Source of the DNA: Fen-1308 sp035319125
GTDB lineage: Bacteria; Nitrospirota; Thermodesulfovibrionia; Thermodesulfovibrionales; Dissulfurispiraceae
Assembly: GCA_035319125.1 (NCBI GenBank)
Contig: DATHDG010000015.1
Span: 1 to 64,000, forward strand
Length of the DNA: 64,000 nt
Direction of reading: 5' to 3'
The position numbers were made by a program, and so were the translations under genes. This document shows, in pieces, positions 15,442 to 24,309 of the stretch. The stretch's first letter is position 1. Every line of letters begins with the position of its first letter. A model generated the notes under the pieces. It ran no database searches, had not been told where the DNA came from, and saw nothing but the letters and a program-made list of their open reading frames with translations.

Positions 15442-15750
15442 TTAAATTTTACAATCAGTTTTAATCGGCCTAAGCATAACAATGGTTGCACCCCAGCCGC
15501 CCGAGCTCTCATCGGCAAGCTTGAATGATGCGACATAAGGTAATTTCAGCAGAATGGAATGCACCGTCTCCCTTAAAACACCGGTTCCCTTGCCGTGGAT
15601 AATTCTTACCTCAAGAATGCCTTTTTCCATACAAGCTCCAAGGTAAAACGGCAACAATTCTTTGACCTCTTTAGGGTTAAAAGTATGAAGGTCCAGAATA
15701 CCGTCAATGGGGTACTCAATAAATGGTTCTTGACCGTTTTCTTCTGGCAT
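15442..15750 (-). CDS. Smr-domain protein
   Basis: This 102-residue stand-alone Smr (small MutS-related) domain has LDLHTF near residue 19 and the IIHGKGTGVLRETVHSIL core (HGxGxG) that forms the endonuclease/nucleic-acid-binding site. Such short proteins resemble YdaL/SmrB, which cleave branched DNA or RNA in collided-ribosome rescue. Which activity applies is unknown. It is convergent with the ArsS gene; 150 bp between them has no gene. Confidence 0.85.
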   Translation of the reverse strand: MPEENGQEPFIEYPIDGILDLHTFNPKEVKELLPFYLGACMEKGILEVRIIHGKGTGVLRETVHSILLKLPYVASFKLADESSGGWGATIVMLRPIKTDCKI

Positions 15751-15854
15751 AGTTTATTCATAGCATAACAAAAGGTGTCGTGCCGGCGAAATAATAGCAA
15801 CTATCATGCTATAATTATTTCGGTTATTAGATCTTTATAATTATGGAGATTATG

Positions 15855-16826
15855 ATGGCCGCACGAAGCAAACCTGACGTCAAGACTCTGCTGGAAGAAG
15901 TATCCAAACTTGATCGCAAGAACAGAGCCCTTCAAGTCAAACTTGATAAGCTAAGCCGGGTAGCTGCTCAGCTGCGTGATGATCTCGTTAAATGCTCGGC
16001 GCTCATAGAATCCGCTGATGATTCAATATATCTAGTAGATAAGAGGTGCCGATATCTTTCAATGAACAAAAAACACCGGCGGCGAATGGGAACCATGAGC
16101 CGGCAGGTTATAGGCAAATGTTATGGAGATTTTCATTCCGCTGATGAAACAGCTGAATTCAGTCAACAAGTTGATAGCGTCTTCAGGACAGGCAAGTCCT
16201 GCCAATATGAACATCAAAGCGTTAAGGACAACGGCTATTTCCTCAGGACTCTAAGCCCGTTAAGGGGGCCCGACGGTGCGATAAGAGCTGTTTCAGTGTT
16301 CTCAAAAAACATAACCTCACTGAAGAGCCTTGAATCTGAACTTTACACCTTGTCACTTGTGGACGATCTAACCGGCCTTTACAATCGCAGGGGATTTCTG
16401 ACTCTGGCAGGACAGCAAATCAAAGTTGCAAAAAGGATGAATCGCAATCTTTTGCTAATCTATGCAGACATGAATGGCATGAAGAATATCAACGATACTT
16501 TCGGACATGCACTGGGAGACATGGCGATCAAAGCCGTTGCCGCCATCATGAAAAACACTTTTCGAGAATCTGATATAGTTGCGCGGATAGGTGGTGACGA
16601 ATTCGCTATCTTGATTACCGCCTTCAATAAGGGCAGAGAGGGTGCAATATTTAAAAAGCTTGATGATACCATCGAATCGTACAATCTCAAAAAGAAGCAT
16701 CCGTTTAAATTATCACTAAGTACAGGTTTCTTCATATGTAACCCTTCTTCCACCTGCGAACTTGAAGAAATGCTTGTGGCAGCCGACAAGCGAATGTACG
16801 AGCAAAAAGCGGTTCGTCATAAATGA
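15855..16826 (+). CDS. PAS-GGDEF diguanylate cyclase
   Basis: This 323-residue protein has an N-terminal coiled coil (about 10-50), a PAS domain (about 55-155, ALIESADDSIYLVDKRCRYLSMN) and a GGDEF domain (about 165-320) with the intact active site RIGGDEFAIL and LVDDLTGLYNRRGF. It should synthesise cyclic di-GMP in the cytoplasm. No RxxD inhibitory site is seen just before GGDEF. The start at 15855 is the best spaced from GGAG; ATGs at 15843 and 15852 are alternatives. PilZ proteins at 9.2 and 47.3 kb are potential receptors. Confidence 0.9.
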   Translation: MAARSKPDVKTLLEEVSKLDRKNRALQVKLDKLSRVAAQLRDDLVKCSALIESADDSIYLVDKRCRYLSMNKKHRRRMGTMSRQVIGKCYGDFHSADETAEFSQQVDSVFRTGKSCQYEHQSVKDNGYFLRTLSPLRGPDGAIRAVSVFSKNITSLKSLESELYTLSLVDDLTGLYNRRGFLTLAGQQIKVAKRMNRNLLLIYADMNGMKNINDTFGHALGDMAIKAVAAIMKNTFRESDIVARIGGDEFAILITAFNKGREGAIFKKLDDTIESYNLKKKHPFKLSLSTGFFICNPSSTCELEEMLVAADKRMYEQKAVRHK

Positions 16827-16975
16827 ATTAGTTATAATTCAGATTCTTCATCGATACTATCGAACGAACCGTCATCCTCATCTTATCATAAACATTGAAG
16901 CGCCATGGTTCGTTTGAGATTAACAAACTGAATCGGCTATCATACAGTAATTATATATCATCAAGGGAGATTCCG

Positions 16976-17161
16976 ATGGGAAGTGTTTGAGGAGTTAACA
17001 ATAAAGCGCCTTGGGCGCCAAAAGTGATCCTTGGCGGTGCTGCTGTACTTTTGCTCCTGTCGTCACAAGGCATATTGTCTGCACCGGTTTCAATTTTACT
17101 GGGAATAGGATTGGTTGTCATTGTCAATGCAATTGCGGCTAAGAAAGGCAGGCAGTGCTGA
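16976..17161 (+). CDS. Small membrane selenoprotein candidate (TGA = Sec at codon 5)
   Basis: From ATG 16976 the frame reads M-G-S-V-(TGA)-G-V-N-N-K-A-P-W-A-P-K and continues without another stop to 17161, 61 residues in all. It has two hydrophobic segments (about 17-31 and 36-56), a basic tail and a C-terminal Cys. GGGAGA lies 5 bases before the ATG. A GCGCC/GGCGC stem with loop TTG begins 15 nt after the TGA, with the loop 20 nt away, within the window of bacterial SECIS elements. No ATG exists after the TGA. This looks like a two-helix membrane selenoprotein with Sec near the N-terminus; function is unknown. Confidence 0.68.
17006..17018 (+). promoter_or_regulatory. Putative bacterial SECIS hairpin
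   Basis: Stem GCGCC (17006-17010) with GGCGC (17014-17018) and loop TTG, 20 nt downstream of the in-frame TGA at 16988-16990. Stem strength and distance fit a bacterial SECIS; the G lies at loop position three rather than one or two, so the match is incomplete. Confidence 0.5.
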
Positions 17162-17209
17162 AGTCTGCTTGCAGCTTAGCTTAATCTGAACAGTGTTTAT
17201 AGTGTGGTC

Positions 17210-17926
17210 ATGGAACCTTTTTATCTGAAAGCGAAAACTATCTCTGACGCATGGTTTCAGCTTATTTACAATATATTTGACAACTCATATACGCAACAAA
17301 TACAGCGTGGATCATTTGAAAAAGAACAATACCGGCTTCAATATCCGGGGATAGCTGTATTTATAGAGCACCCCTCTGAAGACATCGTACCTATTATTCC
17401 ACCTGCGCTTGGAATCCCGGCTCCCACTTCAATGGAATATATAGAGAACTATTTCGCCAACTATTTGATGGACCCTGCCCTCTCCGAAAACGAAACTTAC
17501 AAATATTCAAGCCGAATTCATCATCCGATGCCTCAGGGCGGAAGCCAGCTCGACCGCGCTATTTCTATGCTAAGAGAAACCCCTTTGACAAACCAGGCCG
17601 TGATTGAAATCGGCACTCCTGAAGATTATGACACATGTTTCGGTAAAGATGGAAAGCTCGACCCGCCATGCCTGAGATTGCTTGATTTCAAAGCGATACC
17701 ATCAAATAAAACCATGCTCTTGACTGTAACTGCTTATTTCCGCTCCTGGGATCTGTGGGCCGGGTTCCCTTCAAATCTCGGAGGCATAGAATTGCTGAAG
17801 CAATATGTAGCAGCTGAGACAGAAATGACCAGCGGTCCCATTTATGCGTACAGTGCCGGAGCGCATATATATGGCTACCAGGAAGAGCTTGCCAGATTAA
17901 GAACCCTCAGAGTTCAGAAGAGATAG
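17210..17926 (+). CDS. Thymidylate synthase-like protein
   Basis: This 238-residue protein has the thymidylate synthase/hydroxymethylase signature in its C-terminal half: DPPCLRLLDFKA (catalytic Cys in Pro-Pro-Cys), SWDLWAGFPSNLGGIELLKQYVA (Arg-x-x-Asp and the Pro-x-Asn-Leu folate/dUMP block) and YSAGAHIYGYQ. It is shorter than E. coli ThyA and closer to the archaeal-type synthases. It would methylate or hydroxymethylate a pyrimidine nucleotide; the exact reaction is not certain. ATG 17210 was chosen over GTG 17204. No strong ribosome-binding site is visible. Confidence 0.78.
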   Translation: MEPFYLKAKTISDAWFQLIYNIFDNSYTQQIQRGSFEKEQYRLQYPGIAVFIEHPSEDIVPIIPPALGIPAPTSMEYIENYFANYLMDPALSENETYKYSSRIHHPMPQGGSQLDRAISMLRETPLTNQAVIEIGTPEDYDTCFGKDGKLDPPCLRLLDFKAIPSNKTMLLTVTAYFRSWDLWAGFPSNLGGIELLKQYVAAETEMTSGPIYAYSAGAHIYGYQEELARLRTLRVQKR

Positions 17927-17955
17927 CCTCTTTTCAGCTATTCCCTCAGGAAAAG

Positions 17956-18189
17956 CTACCTTTCCCGCGAATCTCTAGGATCATCATGATCACGGTCATG
18001 GTTCCTGTCACCTCGGTCACCGCTGTCACGATCGTGATCATGTTCGCGGCGCTCCTCATGCTGCCAACGTTCACGGTCCCTGTATTCCTCATAGCCTCTG
18101 TGGTCGTAATCCCTGTCATAATATCCAATGCAACCTGTACATGCAATAGTCAATGATATGAAAGACAGTAAAACAAATCTTATTATCAT
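17956..18189 (-). CDS. Small Asp/Arg/His-rich lipoprotein
   Basis: This 77-residue protein has a hydrophobic signal ending TACTGC (lipobox), followed by a tail made almost only of Asp, Arg, Glu, His and Tyr (for example RDRERWQHEERREHDHDRD). The mixed-charge, low-complexity tail should be disordered and could bind metal ions through His and Asp. Coding is supported by the signal peptide and the AT-rich upstream region with GGAGAGG. No family is recognised. Confidence 0.6.
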   Translation of the reverse strand: MIIRFVLLSFISLTIACTGCIGYYDRDYDHRGYEEYRDRERWQHEERREHDHDRDSGDRGDRNHDRDHDDPRDSRER

Positions 18190-18277
18190 TCAGTCCTCTC
18201 CAAACACTTTAATTGTAATGCAACAATGTTATCTAAAAACTGCAAAATCCTATCCACCTTAGACAATGACGCTTGTC

Positions 18278-18823
18278 CTACCAGCGATGATGCCTGCCGG
18301 AGCCATAAAAGAAATAGAATGACGGCCCGTAATAAGGATAGTAATAATACGGAGCTGGCTGATAATATGGCGCCGGAGCATAATAGTAGTCACGCGGCCT
18401 TTCCTCGCGATAATAGGCATCAGATTGCTCGCTTTCGCAGACCTCTCTGATCTGGTCCTTGATAAGCCTGTCATCTTCCCAGACTCGCTCGCGTATCTTG
18501 CGGCAGTGAGTTCTTTCGTCCAGTTCCTTCGGATCTGCTTGGTATAAAACATGGCCGTCTTCCGTGCGATAACGCGCCGGCCTGTCCGCCTGTGCAGCCT
18601 CGTATGATGCTCTGTCTGAAATATCACCAAGAGTTGCCCCAAAAACGCCACCGAGGGCAGCGCCTATTAATCCGCCGCGCCAGGGGTTCTTGTGATCCAG
18701 AAGCGCTCCGGCGATTCCTCCCACGCCGGCGCCAACTCCGCCACCCTGCACTTGGGCAGGCGTACAACCGAACTGCAAGCCGATAAAAACAAAAACAACG
18801 CTGATAACTATAATCTTCTTCAT
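18278..18823 (-). CDS. Glycine-zipper lipoprotein with Tyr-rich tail
   Basis: This 181-residue protein starts with a signal peptide ending LQFGC (lipobox). Residues 27-67 form a glycine-zipper segment (GGGVGAGVGGIAGALLDHKNP and GGLIGAALGGVFGATLGD), as in the 2TM/OmpA-like lipoproteins that insert into the outer membrane. A charged middle section is followed by a Tyr/Pro-rich C-terminus (repeated APYYQPAPYYYYPYY). Probably an envelope structural or stress lipoprotein. It is on the same strand as the small charged lipoprotein downstream. Confidence 0.75.
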   Translation of the reverse strand: MKKIIVISVVFVFIGLQFGCTPAQVQGGGVGAGVGGIAGALLDHKNPWRGGLIGAALGGVFGATLGDISDRASYEAAQADRPARYRTEDGHVLYQADPKELDERTHCRKIRERVWEDDRLIKDQIREVCESEQSDAYYREERPRDYYYAPAPYYQPAPYYYYPYYGPSFYFFYGSGRHHRW

Positions 18824-18909
18824 AAACTGATCTAAAGCCCTCCTAACTTATGTATATTTTATATCATCGTGACTGAACAAAATAATTTATTTCCCATCTG
18901 CGCAGTGCA

Positions 18910-19296
18910 TCAATTAATCTTCTTCTTTTTCTGCGTCTTCGCTCCAGGTTCGACCCCAAATCTCTCATCATTCAACCTGAGGGCTTCGACAATCTCCTGT
19001 GCATCAGATTCGAAATCCTCAGTTGCCTCAGGAAGATACAGCCATTTTTTTAGAACAGGGTGCTGGATTACATTGCGATAGTCCCGCAATATGGACTGAT
19101 GGAACTTATGATCCGTCGGAATCAGCAATCCGTTCCACGGCTCCTCCCCGGATGACAGAAGCAGGGCAAGGCGCCCGTGAATATAGCATGCAAGACAGCC
19201 GAACATGGATCTCTCAACATAGCTCGGCTCATCCATAAGAGGTTCGATTACCCACTTTAGCGGCTGCTCTTTTCTGTGTCGTTTTGATAGAACCAT
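18910..19296 (-). CDS. Conserved hypothetical, TfoX-N-like
   Basis: This 128-residue protein has YVERSMFGCLACYIHGRLALLL near residue 25, which resembles the R-x-M-F-G start of TfoX N-terminal domains, then PWNGLLIPTDHKFHQSI and a Lys-rich tail (KTQKKKKIN). TfoX-like domains occur in competence regulators and in free-standing proteins of unknown role. The similarity is partial, so function stays open. Confidence 0.6.
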   Translation of the reverse strand: MVLSKRHRKEQPLKWVIEPLMDEPSYVERSMFGCLACYIHGRLALLLSSGEEPWNGLLIPTDHKFHQSILRDYRNVIQHPVLKKWLYLPEATEDFESDAQEIVEALRLNDERFGVEPGAKTQKKKKIN

Positions 19297-19397
19297 ATTT
19301 TAATTCTACATAGATATGATTGTCCGGCAAATATATATTTTCACATAAACGGATAAACAGGTATATTATTGTGATCATGGGTGCAGGAGGTGTCTTG

Positions 19398-19967
19398 ATG
19401 GAAAAAAGAATTGTTTATTTTGACAAGGCGGGAAAGGAAAATAGTGCTGCATGTCTGAAGCTGGTTAAAGATGAATTAAAACATGGTGGCCCGAAACATA
19501 TTGTTGTCGCCTCAACAACCGGGGCCACTGGACTGATGTTCTCAGAGGCTTTAAAGCACAGCGGCCTTAATGTAGTTGTCGTCACTCATTCTGCAGGATT
19601 CAAGGGCCCCAATACATTTGAAGTTGGTAATGAAACGATTGAACAGATACGTTCCGCAGGCGCAAAGATATTTACAGGCACAATCCTGACCCATTCAATT
19701 GAGACATCTCTCAATGCAAGATTCAACGGCATTTACCCGGCAATGATAATAGCTAATTCACTCCGGAGGTTTGGCGAAGGCGCCAAAGTATGCTGCGAGA
19801 TTGTTATGATGGCGGCTGATGCAGGATTGATACCTGAAGGAGAGGAAGTTATCGCAGTGGCCGGCACAGGATACGGAGCGGACACTGTAATGATCTTGAA
19901 ATCTGCGGCATCAAAACGTTTCTTGGAGCTGAGAGTCCTGGAAATTTTAGCCAAACCAAGAGTGTAA
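19398..19967 (+). CDS. Pyruvate-kinase C-terminal-domain-like protein
   Basis: This 189-residue protein corresponds to the alpha/beta domain found at the C-terminus of pyruvate kinase but stands alone, with no TIM barrel. Typical segments are HIVVASTTGATGLMFSEAL, VVVVTHSAGFKGPN and EEVIAVAGTGYGADTVMIL. Stand-alone members occur in many anaerobes; the ligand is unknown, possibly a phosphorylated effector. GCAGGAGG lies 9 bases before the ATG, so the 26 upstream codons were dropped. Confidence 0.8.
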   Translation: MEKRIVYFDKAGKENSAACLKLVKDELKHGGPKHIVVASTTGATGLMFSEALKHSGLNVVVVTHSAGFKGPNTFEVGNETIEQIRSAGAKIFTGTILTHSIETSLNARFNGIYPAMIIANSLRRFGEGAKVCCEIVMMAADAGLIPEGEEVIAVAGTGYGADTVMILKSAASKRFLELRVLEILAKPRV

Positions 19968-20213
19968 ATGATTAAACCAATGTACCTTCTCAAGCAGCAT
20001 TTTTGCAGAAGCAGAGAGATTTAAATTTGCTGCATAGCTGATATATCCGGCTAAGACTTATCAATCGACGTATTCATTACTACAAATAGCATTCATTTTA
20101 AAAATACGATTATTAAGGTATTTTTTGTGTCCTCCATCACAAAATCGTTAAATATATGTAATCTTTTATTTTTTTTAATTTAATAACATTTGAAATCATA
20201 GTAGAATTAAATC

Positions 20214-20417
20214 ATGATCATATTTTATTCATTGGCCTTACTAGCCCTGCTTTGTTTCTCTATTTACGGTCTTGTTTTATTATTGAAAAAAAGACCGGAT
20301 AAGGCATTACCGTCTTTCAAACAAGGCGTCAATCTTAGAGATATTACAAGTGAGCCGGGCGATTGTGAACTTATCGACTTGCCCGTAGAAAAAAGAGTAT
20401 ATATACACAAGACCTAA
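20214..20417 (+). CDS. Small single-pass membrane protein, hypothetical
   Basis: This 67-residue protein has one hydrophobic helix (residues 2-24, FYSLALLALLCFSIYGLVLLL) then a basic stretch and a soluble tail. No ribosome-binding site precedes the ATG and the upstream 246 bp are AT-rich without features. No family is recognised, so it is only a possible gene. Confidence 0.42.
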   Translation: MIIFYSLALLALLCFSIYGLVLLLKKRPDKALPSFKQGVNLRDITSEPGDCELIDLPVEKRVYIHKT

Positions 20418-20483
20418 TGATCAGGGGATATTACGATAGCCCAATAATCTTAAACGCAAGCATCTGATTTGATAATATTCTTT

Positions 20484-20831
20484 TGGTGGAGGCGGCGGGA
20501 ATTGAACCCGCGTCCGAAAGCACTACTCCCAGGCCTCTACATGTTTATCCAACCTACTTAAGTTTCGGATGCCGGCATGCCGGTTGGCAGGCCCTCCGTC
20601 ATCCTATCCCTGAGGTCTCCCTCTTCCGATCAGGGCTCTTCGAAAGAGGCAGTCTGCTAAATGACGCTCAGTACAAGCCGCAGACAATCTTGAGTGAGCG
20701 TGCCGCTTTTAGTTAAGCAGCAAGTGCCAGTTCGTTGTTGGCGTTTGTGTTTGTTTCCACCTTTTTACGTGGTGATGGAGCCACGACATGCCACCTGAGC
20801 CTCATAACCCCCGTCGAGTCCTTTCGCCCCC
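20484..20831 (-). ncRNA. ssrA: tmRNA
   Basis: The minus strand carries a complete tmRNA of about 348 nt. The 5' end GGGGGCGAAAGGACTCGACGGGGGTTATGAGG contains the conserved tRNA-like start, and the 3' end has a TTCAATTC T-loop and CGCCTCCACCA, whose CGCCTCC pairs with the 5' GGGGGCG; CCA is encoded. The resume frame at 20742-20713 encodes the tag ANNELALAA followed by TAA, ending in the Leu-Ala-Ala that marks proteins for ClpXP. It rescues stalled ribosomes. The start of the YihY frame on the opposite strand runs through it and is spurious there. Confidence 0.97.
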
Positions 20832-20938
20832 GGCTGGAGAAACTCTTCTCTGTTTATATTATAACATCAATCTGCCTCGTCCAGGGCAAACAGGATCATG
20901 GTCTATTGTCAAAGCGACAGTTTCTGTATAATAAGCTA

Positions 20939-22321
20939 ATGAATGTGAAAGATATCTTAGCCACCGTCGAAACATTTTTTTCCAAAACCTTGTGGGAATT
21001 GGAGACGATAGGTCTGAAAAGAACCCGGCGGATAGTAATCACGGCTACCAGACTCGGCTATAAGCTGGCCGATGATTTTCGACGCGGTGAGTTTTCGGTG
21101 CGTTCATCCAGTCTTGTTTACACTACTTTATTGACTTTCGTGCCATTGCTGGCTATAGCGTTTTCGGTGCTCAAGGCATTCGGAGTTCATAACATGCTTG
21201 CGCCTATGCTTCTGAAGTTTCTTGAACCCATAGGTGATAAGAGTGAGGAAATTACCTCGACGATTGTAGGTTATGTAGACAAGATCAATGTTAAGGTGCT
21301 CGGAACAGTCGGACTGGTCTTTTTGCTGTATACAGTCATAAACACGATTCAGCAGATCGAGAATGCGTTTAATCATTTCTGGCAGATTACCCGTTCGCGA
21401 AACTTCTTGCAAAAGCTCCGGGATTACCTCAGCGTCCTCTTCGTAGGTCCGATTCTTATAGTGGCATCCCTGGGAATTACAACCACTATTATGAGCAATA
21501 GCGTCACGCAAAGACTCAAAGACTACGAGCCTTTCGGCACTGCTATCATCTATTTTGGCAAGCTTTTTCCATACTTCCTGACTATCGCCGCATTCACTAC
21601 TTTCTATTTTCTTTTGCCCAATACAAAAGTGCGCATAAAGTCAGCGTTAGCAGGTGGTGCATTCGCCGGAATTACGTGGCAAATCTTGAGCTGGGCCTTT
21701 GCAAAATTTCTGGTATCAACTGCCCAATATTCAGCCGTATATTCAGGATTTGCCATTATTCTTGTCTTTATGATATGGCTGTATTTCAACTGGCTCATAA
21801 TGCTGATAGGCGTCAAAGTGGCTTTCTATCATCAGTATCCTACATCTCTTGGCATGCGTTTCGACAGCACTGTATTTACCGAGCGATTTAAATATCAGTT
21901 AGCCCTTGCTACTGTTTATCTAATCGCGCAGAACTACCGCCTTGACAAGCCGCGATGGACGCTTAGAAAGCTGGTCCGCCATCTGCAACTTCCGGTCGCA
22001 CCGGTGACCGATGTCTTGAATGCGCTTGAAAAAGAAAAAATTCTACTCCAGCTTAAAGATGATTTAACATATCTGCCCGCCAGAGATGTGGAGTCCATAA
22101 GCGTGCTGGATGTCATAGTTGCAATACGAAAGCAATTTCCGGGCGACAAGTTGTTCGCCGGCAATACGTGTGCTATGCCGGCTATTGGACGACTGCTGGA
22201 GCGGCTCGACAAAAGCATTGTGCAGGCATTTTCCGGAGAGACTGTTAGGGATCTCCTGCTCTCAGCTGATTCGCTTGCCTGTGAAACTAAGCCTGTGCAG
22301 GAAGGGAATAAGCTTGACTAG
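20939..22321 (+). CDS. YihY/BrkB-family membrane protein
   Basis: This 460-residue protein has the YihY/virulence factor BrkB domain (about residues 30-290) with roughly six membrane helices. Diagnostic segments are RSSSLVYTTLLTFVPLLAIAFSVL and FNHFWQI, and YSAVYSGFAIILVFMIWLYFNWLIMLIGV near the end. A C-terminal cytosolic extension of about 150 residues has a winged-helix-like look (LRKLVRHLQLPVAPVTDVLNALEKEKIL). Function is unknown; the family is not the tRNA RNase once suggested. ATG 20939 was chosen because the upstream codons overlap tmRNA. It converges on the peptidase with a 4-bp overlap. Confidence 0.88.
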   Translation: MNVKDILATVETFFSKTLWELETIGLKRTRRIVITATRLGYKLADDFRRGEFSVRSSSLVYTTLLTFVPLLAIAFSVLKAFGVHNMLAPMLLKFLEPIGDKSEEITSTIVGYVDKINVKVLGTVGLVFLLYTVINTIQQIENAFNHFWQITRSRNFLQKLRDYLSVLFVGPILIVASLGITTTIMSNSVTQRLKDYEPFGTAIIYFGKLFPYFLTIAAFTTFYFLLPNTKVRIKSALAGGAFAGITWQILSWAFAKFLVSTAQYSAVYSGFAIILVFMIWLYFNWLIMLIGVKVAFYHQYPTSLGMRFDSTVFTERFKYQLALATVYLIAQNYRLDKPRWTLRKLVRHLQLPVAPVTDVLNALEKEKILLQLKDDLTYLPARDVESISVLDVIVAIRKQFPGDKLFAGNTCAMPAIGRLLERLDKSIVQAFSGETVRDLLLSADSLACETKPVQEGNKLD

Positions 22322-23496
22322 AGATATGCGATGTCATCTGCAAGGTCGGTGAGCTTTTCAGCTCCTGATGATGTGACAAGCCATGTATTTTCGATGCCGA
22401 CAACGCCCATGCCTGGAAAAATGAATTTTGGCTCCACAGCAACAGCCTGACCTTCCTCCAGCTGTGCCTTGAACCCCTTGGCCAGGATCGGCAACTCATC
22501 GAGTTCCAGCCCCACGCCATGGCCGACGAATTTTACCTGTTCGCCAGGATAGCCCATAAAGTGCTCATATAATCCGGACCCATCCGCCGCCGCACACGCG
22601 CTGAAATAAAGATCTTCGCAGACGGTTCCCGGCCTCAGCCCACGGACGATGACAGACTGAATATCGATGGCAGTCTCAAAGGCCTTTACCAGACGGCGAT
22701 CGAGCTCTCCGAATACGAATATGCGGGTCATGTCCATCATGTAATCTCCATACGTACCGGAATAGTCTACGATGATGGGGACATTCTCTTCTATGACACT
22801 TTGTGATGGACCAAAAGGCGTACCTCCGGAAGTTCCTTTCGCAGTGACAGGCCCGTCGAAGCCTCCGGGATGCGCAGCCCGTGCTCCTGCGGCAGAGAGA
22901 CCTATGATCTCCTGCCCGAACGAGCGCATTCGTATCGCACCTTCGCTTCCGCTCTTGCGAAGATGGTATTCCATCTCGGCAGCCAGGTCCAGCTCGCTCA
23001 TTCCTCGCCTAAGGAACGTTCTGATTTCAGAGAAGGTCGCAGCCAGTCTTTGTCCGCTCTCTTTCATGCATGCGATTTCCCAGGACGATTTAACTGACCG
23101 GAGTTCCTTGTTCAGCATAGATATATCAACAAATTCGCGCCCCGCAAGGATTTCTGAATAATACTGATAATATTGTACAGGCATCACATCGAAAGTCATG
23201 CCGATCCTCCTGATGCTGCCATCGATCAGCATCGGCAGGTCCTTGCTCGATGGGAAAGGTCTGGTATCAGGAATCCGGCTTTCAGTTTTTGCGCGGGCAT
23301 AGCTTTTTCTGACCAAAAGAATGGGGCTTCTGTCTGCCGGTACCCAGAGGGCGCCATTTTGGCGCGTTCCTGCAAAATAATAAATGTCGATCGGCCAGAC
23401 AAAGAGTGCTGCGTCCAGAGCCTGTTCCCTGAGTCGTACGCGGAGCCGCTCAAGGCGCTGATTGTATTCCAGCTGAGGCAGTACAGGTGTAGTCAT
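22318..23496 (-). CDS. M24-family Xaa-Pro aminopeptidase
   Basis: This 392-residue protein has a creatinase N-terminal domain (1-140) and a pita-bread M24 metallopeptidase domain. Metal ligands are visible in IIVDYSGTYGDYMMDMTRIFVFG (two Asp), VKFVGHGVGLELDELP (His), VAVEPKFIFPG (Glu) and VGIENTWLV (Glu). It would remove N-terminal residues before proline. It runs opposite to, and overlaps by 4 bp, the YihY gene. Confidence 0.88.
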   Translation of the reverse strand: MTTPVLPQLEYNQRLERLRVRLREQALDAALFVWPIDIYYFAGTRQNGALWVPADRSPILLVRKSYARAKTESRIPDTRPFPSSKDLPMLIDGSIRRIGMTFDVMPVQYYQYYSEILAGREFVDISMLNKELRSVKSSWEIACMKESGQRLAATFSEIRTFLRRGMSELDLAAEMEYHLRKSGSEGAIRMRSFGQEIIGLSAAGARAAHPGGFDGPVTAKGTSGGTPFGPSQSVIEENVPIIVDYSGTYGDYMMDMTRIFVFGELDRRLVKAFETAIDIQSVIVRGLRPGTVCEDLYFSACAAADGSGLYEHFMGYPGEQVKFVGHGVGLELDELPILAKGFKAQLEEGQAVAVEPKFIFPGMGVVGIENTWLVTSSGAEKLTDLADDIAYL

Positions 23497-23590
23497 GGAT
23501 ATTTAGTATGCTTATTATAACTGAAAGTGCTTCAGATGGGTCATGCCGCGCAGGTGGGAAGCCATGCACGATAAGGTATAATTACCTGAT

Positions 23591-23851
23591 ATGGATACGA
23601 TAACCATTCTGGGCTATATTGCGGGTGCTTTGACTACGATGTCGCTGATCCCCCAGATGCTGAAGATGTGGAAGACGAAATCGGCACGGGATGTCTCGCT
23701 CGGTATGTTCCTGATCTTCGTCGTCGGAATTTCCCTCTGGATAACATACGGCGTTTTAATTCACTCCATGCCTGTCATAATCGCAAATTCCGTTTCGCTG
23801 ACACTCGGCTTCATGGTGCTTTGGCTCAAATTGAAATTTAATGGAAAATGA
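23591..23851 (+). CDS. SemiSWEET/PQ-loop transporter
   Basis: This 86-residue protein has three transmembrane helices and the PQ-loop motif in TTMSLIPQMLKMWKTKSARDVSLGMF. SemiSWEETs work as dimers for facilitated sugar diffusion; the substrate here is unknown. Its stop overlaps the start of the next gene by 4 bp (ATGA). Confidence 0.9.
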   Translation: MDTITILGYIAGALTTMSLIPQMLKMWKTKSARDVSLGMFLIFVVGISLWITYGVLIHSMPVIIANSVSLTLGFMVLWLKLKFNGK

Positions 23852-24210
23852 CCTGCATGAGAAAGGATAATAATAGAACCGTTTTCTCGACAGATCACGT
23901 TATTAAGAAGAAATCTCCCTTAGTCAACCCTGCTAACAGTGTTGCCATGCATTCTAAAGTGCCTGCGTCTCAGCAACGTGTTATTGTTTGCCTGGAGAAA
24001 AAAAGTCGTGGCGGCAAATCGGTTACACTCATCGAAGGCCTGCAGTTGCCAACGAAAGATAGCGAAGCAATGCTTAAACAGCTTAAGTCGAGATTGGGGA
24101 CTGGAGGAGCGCTAAAAGAAAGGACCCTTGAGCTGCAGGGAGATCGCAGAGATCAAATCATCGCATTTCTGGAAACATTAGGTTACCGGCCCAAGCGATC
24201 TGGTGGATAA
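23848..24210 (+). CDS. SUI1/YciH-type translation factor
   Basis: This 120-residue protein has an eIF1/SUI1 domain in its C-terminal two thirds: RGGKSVTLIEGLQLP, MLKQLKSRLGTGGALKERTLELQGDRRDQIIAFLETLGY. YciH proteins affect initiation fidelity, especially under stress. The N-terminal 40 residues are poorly conserved and basic. An in-frame ATG three codons later (23857) is an alternative start. It overlaps the SemiSWEET stop. Confidence 0.87.
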   Translation: MTCMRKDNNRTVFSTDHVIKKKSPLVNPANSVAMHSKVPASQQRVIVCLEKKSRGGKSVTLIEGLQLPTKDSEAMLKQLKSRLGTGGALKERTLELQGDRRDQIIAFLETLGYRPKRSGG

Positions 24211-24309
24211 CAGACCTTTAAACCAAAAAATAGGCATGCAGGCTGCCCTTGATCCAGCTGTAAAAACCTGCATTGACACCCCAATCACCATATCCCTATA
24301 CTTAGATGC

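Noticed and set aside
20735..20938. N-terminal 68-codon extension of the YihY frame
   Set aside because: It runs antisense through the tmRNA 5' region and has no ribosome-binding site; ATG 20939 begins the conserved protein.
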